From contig NZ_FOPY01000005.1 of assembly GCF_900113605.1 (NCBI RefSeq), positions 124,001 to 188,000 on the forward strand: DNA of 64,000 bases. Reading direction: 5' to 3'. This DNA comes from Modicisalibacter xianhensis (lineage in GTDB: Bacteria; Pseudomonadota; Gammaproteobacteria; Pseudomonadales; Halomonadaceae). Positions 34,958 through 43,095 of the stretch are shown here, in pieces. Each line of letters starts with the position of its first letter. Positions within the stretch are counted from its first letter, which is position 1. A program made the translations under genes and the position numbers. A model generated the notes under the pieces. The model did no database searches. It was not told the DNA's origin and saw nothing but the letters and a program-made list of their open reading frames with translations.

Positions 34958-35523
34958 GGCGTCACCTCGTCATGCGCTTTCTCTTGCCAGGTGGCTTCGC
35001 CGACACTCATGTCGAAGCGGCGATGCCCGCTGGCTTCATCGGCCTGCACTTCGGAAAGCGTCGGCGTGGCGAACACCTCGGTGGCGGCAAGCGCGCGCAT
35101 CTGATCCGAGACCTGGCGGTTGGTCTCGGCCAGCCCGACGATATCCAGCCGCTGCCCTTGTCGCGATAACTGCGTGTAGTACACCCCATCCTCGAGGCTG
35201 GCGGCCAACTGGTTGAATACCCGCACTGTCTGCGGGCGGCTGGCCTGCAGCTCGCCGATCAGTTCGATCTGCGCCAGCATGCGCTCACGCAATGCCTGAT
35301 AGTCGCGAATGGCCTTGATATCCTTGTCCAGGTGCTGGATCTGCGCCAGGACGTGGTCGTTGCGCCGCTGCTGCGCGTCGAGCGCCTGCTCATACCACAG
35401 TGACAAGCCCCAGGCACCCACGGCACCGAGCAGCGCTGCCAGCGACAGGATCATCAGGAAACGACGGCTGCGACGCTCACGCTGCACCTCGCGCCACGGC
35501 AAGAGGTTGATATCGATGGTCAT
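34954..35523 (-). CDS. pilN: Type IV pilus assembly protein PilN
   Basis: PilN binds cytoplasmic PilM through its N terminus and PilO through its periplasmic part. The 189-residue protein begins MTIDINLLPWREVQRERR, which holds the conserved INLLPWR PilM-binding motif, followed by a transmembrane helix (FLMILSLAALLGAVGAWGLSL, about 22-42), a coiled coil and a small periplasmic domain. It overlaps pilM and pilO by 4 bp each. Confidence 0.95.
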   Translation of the reverse strand: MTIDINLLPWREVQRERRSRRFLMILSLAALLGAVGAWGLSLWYEQALDAQQRRNDHVLAQIQHLDKDIKAIRDYQALRERMLAQIELIGELQASRPQTVRVFNQLAASLEDGVYYTQLSRQGQRLDIVGLAETNRQVSDQMRALAATEVFATPTLSEVQADEASGHRRFDMSVGEATWQEKAHDEVTP

Positions 35524-36581
35524 GCCCGGGCCCTCATCGCCAGCCCGCAGGCGGTGAGCATGGCAGGCGCGTCACCGGCCAGGGTGTGTACATCGATGCG
35601 CGGACTGACCTTCATGCGCAGGAACGGATTGGCGATTTCCACCGGCATGCCGCTATCGGCGGCCAGGCGCTCGCTGAGCCCGGGAATGATACTGGAGCCT
35701 CCGGCCAGGATGATCTTCTTGACTTCAGGATTGCGCCCGGCCGTGTAATAGAGTTGCAGAGAGCGTCCGATCTGCTGGATCAAGGTATCCAGAAACGGCG
35801 TCAAGACATTGGTCAGATAATCGTCGGGCAACCCGCCACGCTTCTTGGCCAGCCCCGCCTCGTCCAGGCTCAGGCCATAACGGGTGCGGATTTCCTCGGT
35901 CAGCTGGCGCCCACCGAACACCGTATCGCGACTGTAAATGATGCGGCCTCCACGCAGCACGTGGAACGAGTTCATGGTGGCGCCGATATCGACCAGTGCT
36001 ACACACTCGCTAGCGCCGGACTGGCCGGCTGTCCGGCGAAGCTCGCTGCAGGCTCGCTCCATGGCGAAGGTCTCGACATCCACGGCGGCAGGTTCCAGCC
36101 CCGCCTGGACCACGGCATCGGTGATCTGGCCAACGTCCTGCTGACGACAGGCAACAAGCAGGACATCCTGCTGGTCGCCGAAGCGCGCATTCAACCCCAG
36201 GCGCTGGAAGTCGAAGGCGACCTCGTTGAACGGAAACGGAATATGCTTGTCAGATTCGAGTTGAATGCGAGCCTCGATCTCCTCGTCGCTCAGCGACGCG
36301 GGCAGCGTCAGGGTCTTGGTGATGGCAGCACTGGCAGGCACAGCGATCGCGACGCGCCGGCTATGGGGGCGTGCCCGGTCGACGACCCGGCGCAGGACAT
36401 CGACGACCTCGTCCATGTTGCGAATCCGCCGTTCGACCACGGCGCCTTCACGCAACGGACCAACAGCGTAGCTTTCGACGCGATACTGCTGCCCGCTGCG
36501 CCTGAGCTCGATCAGCTTGATCGTGGCAGAAGTGATATCCACGCCGATCAGGCCTTTGGCAGACTTACTGAGCCCAAACAA
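35520..36581 (-). CDS. pilM: Type IV pilus assembly ATPase-like protein PilM
   Basis: PilM is an actin/FtsA-like cytoplasmic protein that binds ATP and PilN. The 353-residue protein shows phosphate-1 loop GVDITSATIKLIEL, VAIAVPASAAITKTL, phosphate-2 CVALVDIGATMNSFHVL and the adenosine motif IILAGGSSIIPGLSERL. The start codon is TTG at 36581, supported by AGGAG eight bases upstream. It is the first gene of pilMNOPQ and is divergent from ponA, exactly as in Pseudomonas. Confidence 0.95.
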   Translation of the reverse strand: MFGLSKSAKGLIGVDITSATIKLIELRRSGQQYRVESYAVGPLREGAVVERRIRNMDEVVDVLRRVVDRARPHSRRVAIAVPASAAITKTLTLPASLSDEEIEARIQLESDKHIPFPFNEVAFDFQRLGLNARFGDQQDVLLVACRQQDVGQITDAVVQAGLEPAAVDVETFAMERACSELRRTAGQSGASECVALVDIGATMNSFHVLRGGRIIYSRDTVFGGRQLTEEIRTRYGLSLDEAGLAKKRGGLPDDYLTNVLTPFLDTLIQQIGRSLQLYYTAGRNPEVKKIILAGGSSIIPGLSERLAADSGMPVEIANPFLRMKVSPRIDVHTLAGDAPAMLTACGLAMRARA

Positions 36582-36723
36582 TCAGTTTACTCCTGGTTCC
36601 CATGCGCGGCCTGACGCCTTGGTATTATCGGCTGGCGCCCTTGAATCTTGGCTGCTACTAAATCACGAGTCCCTTAATGTTTCCATCGTTTACATACACG
36701 CAAGCGAAGCTGACCATCAACGC

Positions 36724-36752
36724 TGGTCGCTGCCTCGCCAGATTCCTATAAT
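36724..36752 (+). promoter_or_regulatory. Candidate ponA promoter
   Basis: A consensus -10 TATAAT at 36747-36752, 72 bp upstream of the ponA ATG, has only a weak -35 (TGGTCG near 36724) at about 17 bp. The 242-bp divergent region must also hold the pilM promoter, which I cannot place. Confidence 0.45.
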
Positions 36753-36823
36753 GCGCAGTTCAATGGATTGACCTGCTCCTCGCGGCCGGACCACCACCCG
36801 AACACCACGGATACCGCCATTCA

Positions 36824-39349
36824 ATGAAGCTTTTCAGACGTCTGCTGACCTCGGCCTTGTGGCTCATCGTCTCGCTGAGCGCAGCCGCCCTCCTGGCCGT
36901 CATCGGTGCCGCCTTGTACTTTGCGCCCGGCCTGCCCGACGTACGCCAACTGCAGAACTACGAACTGCAGACCCCGCTGCGCATCTTCACCCGTGACGAG
37001 AAGCTGATCGGAGAGTTCGGCGAGGAGCGGCGCATGCCGGTGTCCTACGACACCATCCCCGAGGACATGGTGCAGGCCTTTCTGGCTGCCGAGGATGCCA
37101 GCTTCTTCGACCATCCCGGCGTCGATCCCAAGGGACTGGCGCGTGCCGCCTTCGAACTGGTCGCCAGCGGCGGCGACATCCAGTCCGGAGGCAGCACCAT
37201 TACCATGCAGGTGGCGCGCAACTACCTGCTGACCCTGGACCGCACCTTCACCCGCAAGATTCGCGAGATCCTGCTGTCCCTGCAGATGGAACAGATCCTC
37301 GACAAGGAAGAGATCTTCGAGCTCTACGTCAACAAGATCTTCCTGGGCAACCGCGCCTACGGGATTGCCGCTGCCGCCGAAACCTACTACGACAAGCCCC
37401 TGGCCGAGCTGACGCTGGCCGAGAAGGCCATGATCGCCGGGCTGCCCAAGGCACCGTCGGCCTTCAACCCGCTGGCCAATCCCGAGCGCTCGCTGATACG
37501 GCGCAACTGGATCCTCTATCGCATGCGCGAACTAGGCTATATCGACGAGGCCGCCTATGAGCAGGCCGTGCAGTCACCGCTCACGGCGCGCCGCCATACG
37601 GTACAGGTCGAGGTCGAGGCCGATTACGTCGCCGAGATGGCGCGCCAGTACGCCGTCGAGCAGTACGGCGACGACGCCTATACCGGCGGCTACAGCATCT
37701 ACACCACGCTCGACAGCGAGCTCCAACCCCAGGCGCGGCAGGCCCTGGTCGAGGGGCTGATCGAGTACGACCGCCGCCATGGCTGGCGCGGGCCGGAGGA
37801 AACCGACATTCCGCAGAGCCTGGTCGAGGCCCAGGACCGCACCCAGCGCGAGGGCCTGGAAGAAGAGCTGTCCGAATCGCCGGAAGTCATGGAAACCGCC
37901 CGCCAGGCAGCGGAAAGCAGCAAGGCCCAGGTCAGCGGCATCGAGGGCGACGTCAGCAACTGGCTCAAGGTACTCGATCGCACGCCGGTACTCGGCCCGC
38001 TGCAGCCGGCCATCGTGGTGTCCACCGAGGGCAAGCAGATGCAGGTGCTGACTCGGGATGCCGAGCTGGTCACCCTGGATTGGGACGCGCTGAGCTGGGC
38101 ACGCCCCTACCGTAGCCCGAAGTGGCGCGGCGAGGTACCGACGAGCGCCGAGCAGATCGCCGAACGCGGTGCCCTGGTTCGCATCATGCGCGACGGCGAG
38201 GATGACTGGCGGCTCTCCCAGCGTCCGGGCATCGAAGGCTCCATCGTGGTTCTCGATCCCAAGACCGGTGCCATTCGGGCATTGCAGGGCGGTTTCAACT
38301 TCGAGAACAGCAAGTTCAACCGAGCCATCCAGGCCAACCGCCAGGCCGGCTCGATCTTCAAGCCGTTCATCTATCTTGCCGCCCTGCAGCAGGGCGACAT
38401 GACCGCCGCCACCGTGGTCAACGATGCGCCGGTGGTCATGAGCGACGTGGGTGGTGACTGGCGCCCGGGTAACTCCGAAGGCGAGTTCCGCGGCCCGACC
38501 CGCTTGCGCGTGGGGCTCTACCAGTCACGCAACCTGGTCACCATTCGCGTGTTGCAATCGCTGGGCCTGGACAATGCCCTGACATTCCTCGAGCGCTTCG
38601 GCTTCGCCGATGGCCGGCTGCCGCACGGCCTGTCGCTGGCCCTGGGCAGCGCCTCACTGACACCGCTGGAAATGGCCAATGCCTATGCCGTGCTCGCCAA
38701 CGGCGGGTTCAAGGTCTCGCCGTGGTACATCCAGCGCGTCATGAAAGCCGGACAGGACGAACCGCTGGCAGAGGCAACCCCCAAGGTCGCCTGCCCAGCC
38801 TGTGCCGAGGGTGCCACCCAGACGCTGATCGACGGCAAGGCTTATCCGATCGCCGAGCGCGTCGTCGACCCGCAGGCGCTCTACATCCTGCGCGACATGA
38901 TGCGCGACGTCATCGAGCACGGCACGGGACGCGCGGCACTCGATCTCAACCGTAGCGACATCGTCGGCAAGACCGGTACCACCAACGAGCAGCGCGATGC
39001 CTGGTTCTCCGGTTTCAACAACGAGCTGGTGACCACGGTCTGGGTCGGCAAGGACAGCAACGAGAGCACCGGCGAATACGGCGCCCAGGCCGCCCTGCCG
39101 ATCTGGAAGACCTTCATGCGCCAGGCCCTCGAAGGCACACCGGAGACTGCTCCCGAACGCCCCGAGGGCATCGTCACGGCGCGTATCGACCCGGACACGG
39201 GTCGGCGCCTGCATAATGACCAGTCGGGCGGCGTCGAGGAACTGTTCCGCGAAGGCAATCTGCCGGACTACGAACCGCGGCGTATCCAGCGCGAACTGGA
39301 AACCAGCAGCGGCTCGCAGGGCACCGGCACCTACGAAGCGATCTTTTGA
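36824..39349 (+). CDS. ponA: Penicillin-binding protein 1A (bifunctional glycosyltransferase/transpeptidase)
   Basis: This enzyme polymerises and cross-links peptidoglycan. The 841-residue class A PBP has an N-terminal transmembrane helix (about 8-30), a GT51 domain with AAEDASFFDHPGVD and GGSTITMQVARNY, an OB-fold insertion (about 320-430), and a transpeptidase with nucleophile Ser510 in QAGSIFKPFIY, SRN at 568-570 and KTGTT from Lys716. Length matches Pseudomonas PonA. It is divergent from pilM and followed by a hairpin. Confidence 0.96.
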   Translation: MKLFRRLLTSALWLIVSLSAAALLAVIGAALYFAPGLPDVRQLQNYELQTPLRIFTRDEKLIGEFGEERRMPVSYDTIPEDMVQAFLAAEDASFFDHPGVDPKGLARAAFELVASGGDIQSGGSTITMQVARNYLLTLDRTFTRKIREILLSLQMEQILDKEEIFELYVNKIFLGNRAYGIAAAAETYYDKPLAELTLAEKAMIAGLPKAPSAFNPLANPERSLIRRNWILYRMRELGYIDEAAYEQAVQSPLTARRHTVQVEVEADYVAEMARQYAVEQYGDDAYTGGYSIYTTLDSELQPQARQALVEGLIEYDRRHGWRGPEETDIPQSLVEAQDRTQREGLEEELSESPEVMETARQAAESSKAQVSGIEGDVSNWLKVLDRTPVLGPLQPAIVVSTEGKQMQVLTRDAELVTLDWDALSWARPYRSPKWRGEVPTSAEQIAERGALVRIMRDGEDDWRLSQRPGIEGSIVVLDPKTGAIRALQGGFNFENSKFNRAIQANRQAGSIFKPFIYLAALQQGDMTAATVVNDAPVVMSDVGGDWRPGNSEGEFRGPTRLRVGLYQSRNLVTIRVLQSLGLDNALTFLERFGFADGRLPHGLSLALGSASLTPLEMANAYAVLANGGFKVSPWYIQRVMKAGQDEPLAEATPKVACPACAEGATQTLIDGKAYPIAERVVDPQALYILRDMMRDVIEHGTGRAALDLNRSDIVGKTGTTNEQRDAWFSGFNNELVTTVWVGKDSNESTGEYGAQAALPIWKTFMRQALEGTPETAPERPEGIVTARIDPDTGRRLHNDQSGGVEELFREGNLPDYEPRRIQRELETSSGSQGTGTYEAIF

Positions 39350-39354
39350 TAGCC

Positions 39355-39383
39355 GCCGCCCGCCAGGCTCACCGGCGGGCGGC
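39355..39383 (+). terminator. GC-rich hairpin after ponA
   Basis: GCCGCCCGCC (39355-39364) pairs perfectly with GGCGGGCGGC (39374-39383), 9-nt loop, 6 bp past the ponA stop. No T-tract follows, so it may act as an L-shaped terminator or an mRNA 3' stabiliser. Confidence 0.45.
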
Positions 39384-39443
39384 AACGCTTCACCGATCGC
39401 ATGACGCCTATCCGCATGACGAAGAGAACCGGGAGTTTTCGAC

Positions 39444-40193
39444 ATGCCTCGTCCATGGCTTGCGGCCATTATCGCCACCAGCTCAGCGGCATGCCTCGTG
39501 CCATCACTGGCCGCAGCGTTCTATGCGCCGCCGGCACCCAGTGAGGATTCACCCGAGTTTACCGGCCAGGCCGAACTGGGCTACACCCACCTGTCAGGCA
39601 ACACCAACAACGAGACCTTGATCGCCAAGGGACGCTTCACCTGGCTGAAGGATCGCTGGACGCATAGCCTGCGCGGCGAGACACGCAAGGTAGAGGAGAA
39701 CGACGACACCAGCGCCGAGCAGTATCTGGTCGCGGGACGCGAGCGTTATCAGCTCGATGGTCCACATTACCTGTTCGGCTTTGCGCGCTGGGAAAAGGAC
39801 CGCTTCAGCGGTTACGACTACCAGTTCACGACGATCGCCGGTTACGGGCGACAGGTGTTTGACGGCCCGATCCACACCCTGTCCATCGAAGCCGGGCCAG
39901 GCTATCGTCGCGACGCCCTTGAGTCAGGGGAAAACAAGGATCTCGCCGTCGGCTATGGCGCTCTGGACTATCTCTGGGCGTTTTCCGACAGCTCGGATTT
40001 CCAGCAGGAGTTTTCCGTCGAAGGTACCCACGAGAACGTCACGACACGCGCCTTCTCCGCCTTGACCACGCAGCTCAATGCCAGCCTGGCGCTGCGTATT
40101 TCCTACGAGCTCAAGAACAACTCCGACCCGCCCGAGGCCGGCGACGAGCATACCGATCGCACCACCGCCGCCTCGCTGCTCTATAGCTGGTAA
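39444..40193 (+). CDS. DUF481 outer membrane protein (YdiY-like)
   Basis: The 249-residue protein has a Sec signal peptide (MPRPWLAAIIATSSAACLVPSLAAA) and an alternating hydrophobic beta-strand pattern ending in ...LLYSW, an aromatic C terminus as in beta-barrels. The segment FTGQAELGYTHLSGNTNNETLIAKGRFTW is the DUF481 signature (E. coli YdiY, salt-induced). Its molecular function is unknown. It follows ponA after a hairpin and converges with dacB. Confidence 0.82.
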   Translation: MPRPWLAAIIATSSAACLVPSLAAAFYAPPAPSEDSPEFTGQAELGYTHLSGNTNNETLIAKGRFTWLKDRWTHSLRGETRKVEENDDTSAEQYLVAGRERYQLDGPHYLFGFARWEKDRFSGYDYQFTTIAGYGRQVFDGPIHTLSIEAGPGYRRDALESGENKDLAVGYGALDYLWAFSDSSDFQQEFSVEGTHENVTTRAFSALTTQLNASLALRISYELKNNSDPPEAGDEHTDRTTAASLLYSW

Positions 40194-40208
40194 TGCCCGC
40201 CGCTGGCA

Positions 40209-41651
40209 TCAATGGGCGTCGATCATTGCCGTCAGGTCCTCGGCCAGGGGGTCTAGCACCTCGGACCATGACAGATAGGGCGTCTTGGCATTGCCATTGA
40301 CCAGGACACTGAAGCTGCCCCAGCGCCCGCTCCGGGTGCGGAAGTAACCACCGACGGAACGCACGGCAAACGGCTGATTGAGCGTGCCGGTCTTGAGCAT
40401 GACGTGGCTTTGGAAGGTCTCGCCACCACGCCGGATGAAGCGCATCGGCCCATTGGCGGGCAGTTGCAGGCCAGCCACGAATGTCGGGAACAGGGCCGGG
40501 CGCTGGTACATGGCCTTGAGCAGGGCATTCACTCCCTGGGCCGAGGTACGGTTCTCGGTGGTCAGGCCACTGCCACTGAGCAGCGTCGCCGGGCCATGAC
40601 CCGGTAGGCCTTCGGCAAACGCCTCCAACGCCTGCCCCGCCTCGGCCAGTGACACCCGGGACTCATCCACCAGGTTGAGGCTGAGCACATCGGCCATGAA
40701 GTTGTTGGAATAGTTCAGCGTGCGCAACAGCAATTCCTGAAGCGGCTTGCCTTCCACCGAGGCCAGGGGCCGTGCCGTAGCTGGCGGCGGCGTGTCGCTG
40801 GTCGAGAAGCCACCACTTACCATCAGCCCGCCCTGCTCGAGCAGAGCCAGCAGGGTATGTCCGGTCTGGCGCGCGGGGTCGGAGCTGGAACGGTATACCG
40901 GGTAGGGTACGCTACCGACCGGCACCTGCCCCGACACACGCAACGTATCGACGCCTTCGTGAGTGACCCGCTCGGCATTCAGGCGCACCTTTCCTCCGGC
41001 GGCCACGGTCGTGACCTGGTTGTCCACCACCAGGGCCGGCTCGAGCGTATCGCAGCTCACGATGCGTGCCGCCAGTCCCGCCCGCGCTCCGGGCATCACA
41101 CTGACGCACCAGTTGCCATAGTTGACGGCAGCCGACGATAACCTGGCATCGTAGGCATGAGCCGAGCGCACCTGCGACTCGCAGCGGTCGGTGGTGATGC
41201 ACTCGACCGGCCCATAGCGCCACTGGCTGATGACCAGCGTGCCGCTCACCGCTGTCACACCCTGCTGGCGCAACCCCTGAACCAGGTGCCACAGGTCTTC
41301 GGTAGCCAGCGCCGGGTCGCCCCCGCCCTCCAGCACCAAATCACCCTGCAGGATCCCCTGTGCATCGATATTCCCCGTGGTGACCAGGCGCGTCGTGAAG
41401 CGATGCTGAGGCCCCCAGCGCTCCAGAGCTGCCGCCGAAGCGTAAAGCTTGGATACGGACGCGGGCGATAGCTGGCGCTCGGCAGCGATCTCGCCCAACA
41501 CCTCGCCATTGTCCAGCAGCTGTGCCTGGGCGCCTACCGTGTAGCCCTGGCTTGTCAGCCGGGCGATATGCTCGAAGCCGCCCGCGATGGCGGAATGCGG
41601 CAAAACCACGAGCGCAAGGATACTGAACAAAACGACGAACGGGCGCGACAT
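40209..41651 (-). CDS. dacB: D-alanyl-D-alanine carboxypeptidase/endopeptidase (PBP4)
   Basis: This periplasmic enzyme trims pentapeptides and cleaves cross-links in peptidoglycan. The 480-residue protein has a signal peptide (VVLFSILALVVLPHSAIAG), the nucleophile motif SVSK in LSPASVSKLYASAAALERWG, the SxN-type SNN in LNYSNNFMADVLS, and KTG in MLKTGTLNQPF. Between the SxxK and SxN motifs is the large insertion that marks class C PBPs. It is convergent with the DUF481 gene. Confidence 0.94.
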   Translation of the reverse strand: MSRPFVVLFSILALVVLPHSAIAGGFEHIARLTSQGYTVGAQAQLLDNGEVLGEIAAERQLSPASVSKLYASAAALERWGPQHRFTTRLVTTGNIDAQGILQGDLVLEGGGDPALATEDLWHLVQGLRQQGVTAVSGTLVISQWRYGPVECITTDRCESQVRSAHAYDARLSSAAVNYGNWCVSVMPGARAGLAARIVSCDTLEPALVVDNQVTTVAAGGKVRLNAERVTHEGVDTLRVSGQVPVGSVPYPVYRSSSDPARQTGHTLLALLEQGGLMVSGGFSTSDTPPPATARPLASVEGKPLQELLLRTLNYSNNFMADVLSLNLVDESRVSLAEAGQALEAFAEGLPGHGPATLLSGSGLTTENRTSAQGVNALLKAMYQRPALFPTFVAGLQLPANGPMRFIRRGGETFQSHVMLKTGTLNQPFAVRSVGGYFRTRSGRWGSFSVLVNGNAKTPYLSWSEVLDPLAEDLTAMIDAH

Positions 41652-41699
41652 GAAAAAGACCTTACTGATAGCGGTGAAGAGTGCAGCGATGGCGTCAGG

Positions 41700-42029
41700 T
41701 CAATGTGCCGAGACCTTCGAAAACCCTTGGATGACCACGACACCGGCGATGATCAGGACCAGGCCGAGCACGGCAGGCAAGTCGAGCTTCTCGCCGAAGG
41801 CCAGCACACCGATCAGCGTGACCAGCACGATCCCCAGCCCGGCCCAGAGGGCATAGGCAATGCCGACCGGCACGGTGCGCAACACGAGCGTCAGCATGTA
41901 GAAGGCAAGCCCATAGCCCACCACCACCACGACACTTGGCCAGAAGCGCGTGAACTCCTGAGAGGCCTTAAGCGCGCTGGTCCCTATCACCTCGGCCACG
42001 ATGGCCACGAAAAGATACACATAGCCCAT
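41700..42029 (-). CDS. Small multidrug resistance (SMR) family transporter, EmrE-like
   Basis: This 109-residue four-helix antiporter exchanges protons for cationic compounds. MGYVYLFVAIVAEVIGTSALKAS carries the essential membrane Glu13 (Glu14 in EmrE), and AYALWAGLGIVLVTLIGVLAFGE matches the helix-3 Trp-Ala-Gly region. Start ATG 42029 follows GAGGAG; a TTG 15 bp upstream is in frame but overlaps that ribosome site. The sequence is nearer the EmrE-type exporters than the guanidinium exporter Gdx/SugE, but the physiological substrate cannot be read from it. Confidence 0.88.
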   Translation of the reverse strand: MGYVYLFVAIVAEVIGTSALKASQEFTRFWPSVVVVVGYGLAFYMLTLVLRTVPVGIAYALWAGLGIVLVTLIGVLAFGEKLDLPAVLGLVLIIAGVVVIQGFSKVSAH

Positions 42030-42116
42030 GGAAGCGCTCCTCAAGGATCGATCATCGCAACGAGGGCGACAGTCTAGCCGCCGCGTGACAGGACGGAAAC
42101 CGCAGCCGATATTCCT

Positions 42117-42815
42117 TCAGCGCGGGTCATCTCCCCTCGGCATCAGCGACGGCTGAAAGCGGAGGTCCACGACCAGCCTCCACAGCGACTGGCCACTGGC
42201 AAGATACTTGGCCTCGAACGGCGTCAGGCACACCTGCCCCGGGTGATGCTCGCTGAGCTCGGCGCGCTGCCCTGTGGCCTGGGTGACGGCCTGGGCGAAT
42301 TCCTCAAGGTAGAGGCGCCAGTTGGATCGCACCTCGAGTCGCCCGCCCAGCGCCACGATAGCCGGAAAGACCGGGTGGCCGTGCCAGCGCATCTTGAGAT
42401 GAGCGGCCTTGGGATAGGGGTTGGGATACAGCAGATAGTGCCTGCGTGGCTGCCAGCCCGCCATCAGCGCCAAGCGCCAGAAATCGACCAGGTCGGCCCG
42501 GATTAACAAGGCGTTGGGCGGTGGCTCGCCATGGTCTCGGGAAAGGCGATCCGCACTGCGATCGATCCCGATCACGGCATGTTCGGGATGGTCGAGCGCC
42601 AGGCGCCGCGTCGACAGCCCTACCCCGCAGCCGGCATCGAGAATCAACGGCCCGCGCTGTCGCTGCAGCCAGGCATCGGCATGGTCGAAGGCCCGTCGCG
42701 TGTGCTCGGCGATCGGCTTGCGCAGCGGATGACTCAGGCTGCGTGCCACCCGGCGCGGCAGTTCATCATGCGGGCCATGCTGGTTGGTGGTGATGGAACG
42801 CGAATTGGCTTGCAT
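42117..42815 (-). CDS. TrmB-like tRNA (guanine-N7)-methyltransferase
   Basis: The 232-residue Rossmann methyltransferase has the SAM motif ILDAGCGVGLSTRRLA, acidic VIGIDRSADRL, and RADLVDFWRLAL...HYLLYPNPYPKAAHLKMRWHGHPVFP, which corresponds to the PDPWPKxRHxKRR tRNA-binding region of TrmB. The unusual YPNPYPK variant suggests a TrmB paralogue rather than the main enzyme, so I leave the symbol empty. Start at ATG 42815 is the most conserved choice; its ribosome site is weak. It is divergent from fabY. Confidence 0.75.
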   Translation of the reverse strand: MQANSRSITTNQHGPHDELPRRVARSLSHPLRKPIAEHTRRAFDHADAWLQRQRGPLILDAGCGVGLSTRRLALDHPEHAVIGIDRSADRLSRDHGEPPPNALLIRADLVDFWRLALMAGWQPRRHYLLYPNPYPKAAHLKMRWHGHPVFPAIVALGGRLEVRSNWRLYLEEFAQAVTQATGQRAELSEHHPGQVCLTPFEAKYLASGQSLWRLVVDLRFQPSLMPRGDDPR

Positions 42816-42983
42816 ACTCAAACGAGGTACCGGTCGACAAGTGCCGGCCAGTCTATCAGCAAAGCTCCGCCACTGCGGGAACGCCAGCGAGCTGTCCAGT
42901 CCCGTGGCGGTCCAGGTGTTTCGCCCAGGTGCGCGCGGTCGTGGCAACGCTGGCTCGGCGAGGTTCAGGTTCTCCCGCCCGGC

Positions 42984-43013
42984 ATGACGGGACTGTAGCC
43001 CGGGTGCTATCAT
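42984..43013 (+). promoter_or_regulatory. Candidate fabY promoter
   Basis: ATGACG (42984-42989) and TATCAT (43008-43013) are 18 bp apart, about 80 bp upstream of the fabY start. The match is moderate; the rest of the 280-bp divergent region shows nothing else that I can support. Confidence 0.4.
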
Positions 43014-43095
43014 CGCGCCCCAGAATCGATCGGCACTGACTCGTGCCACGTAGGACAGAAACGCGTAGAGACTCACAGCATACGAGGGATGCGGC

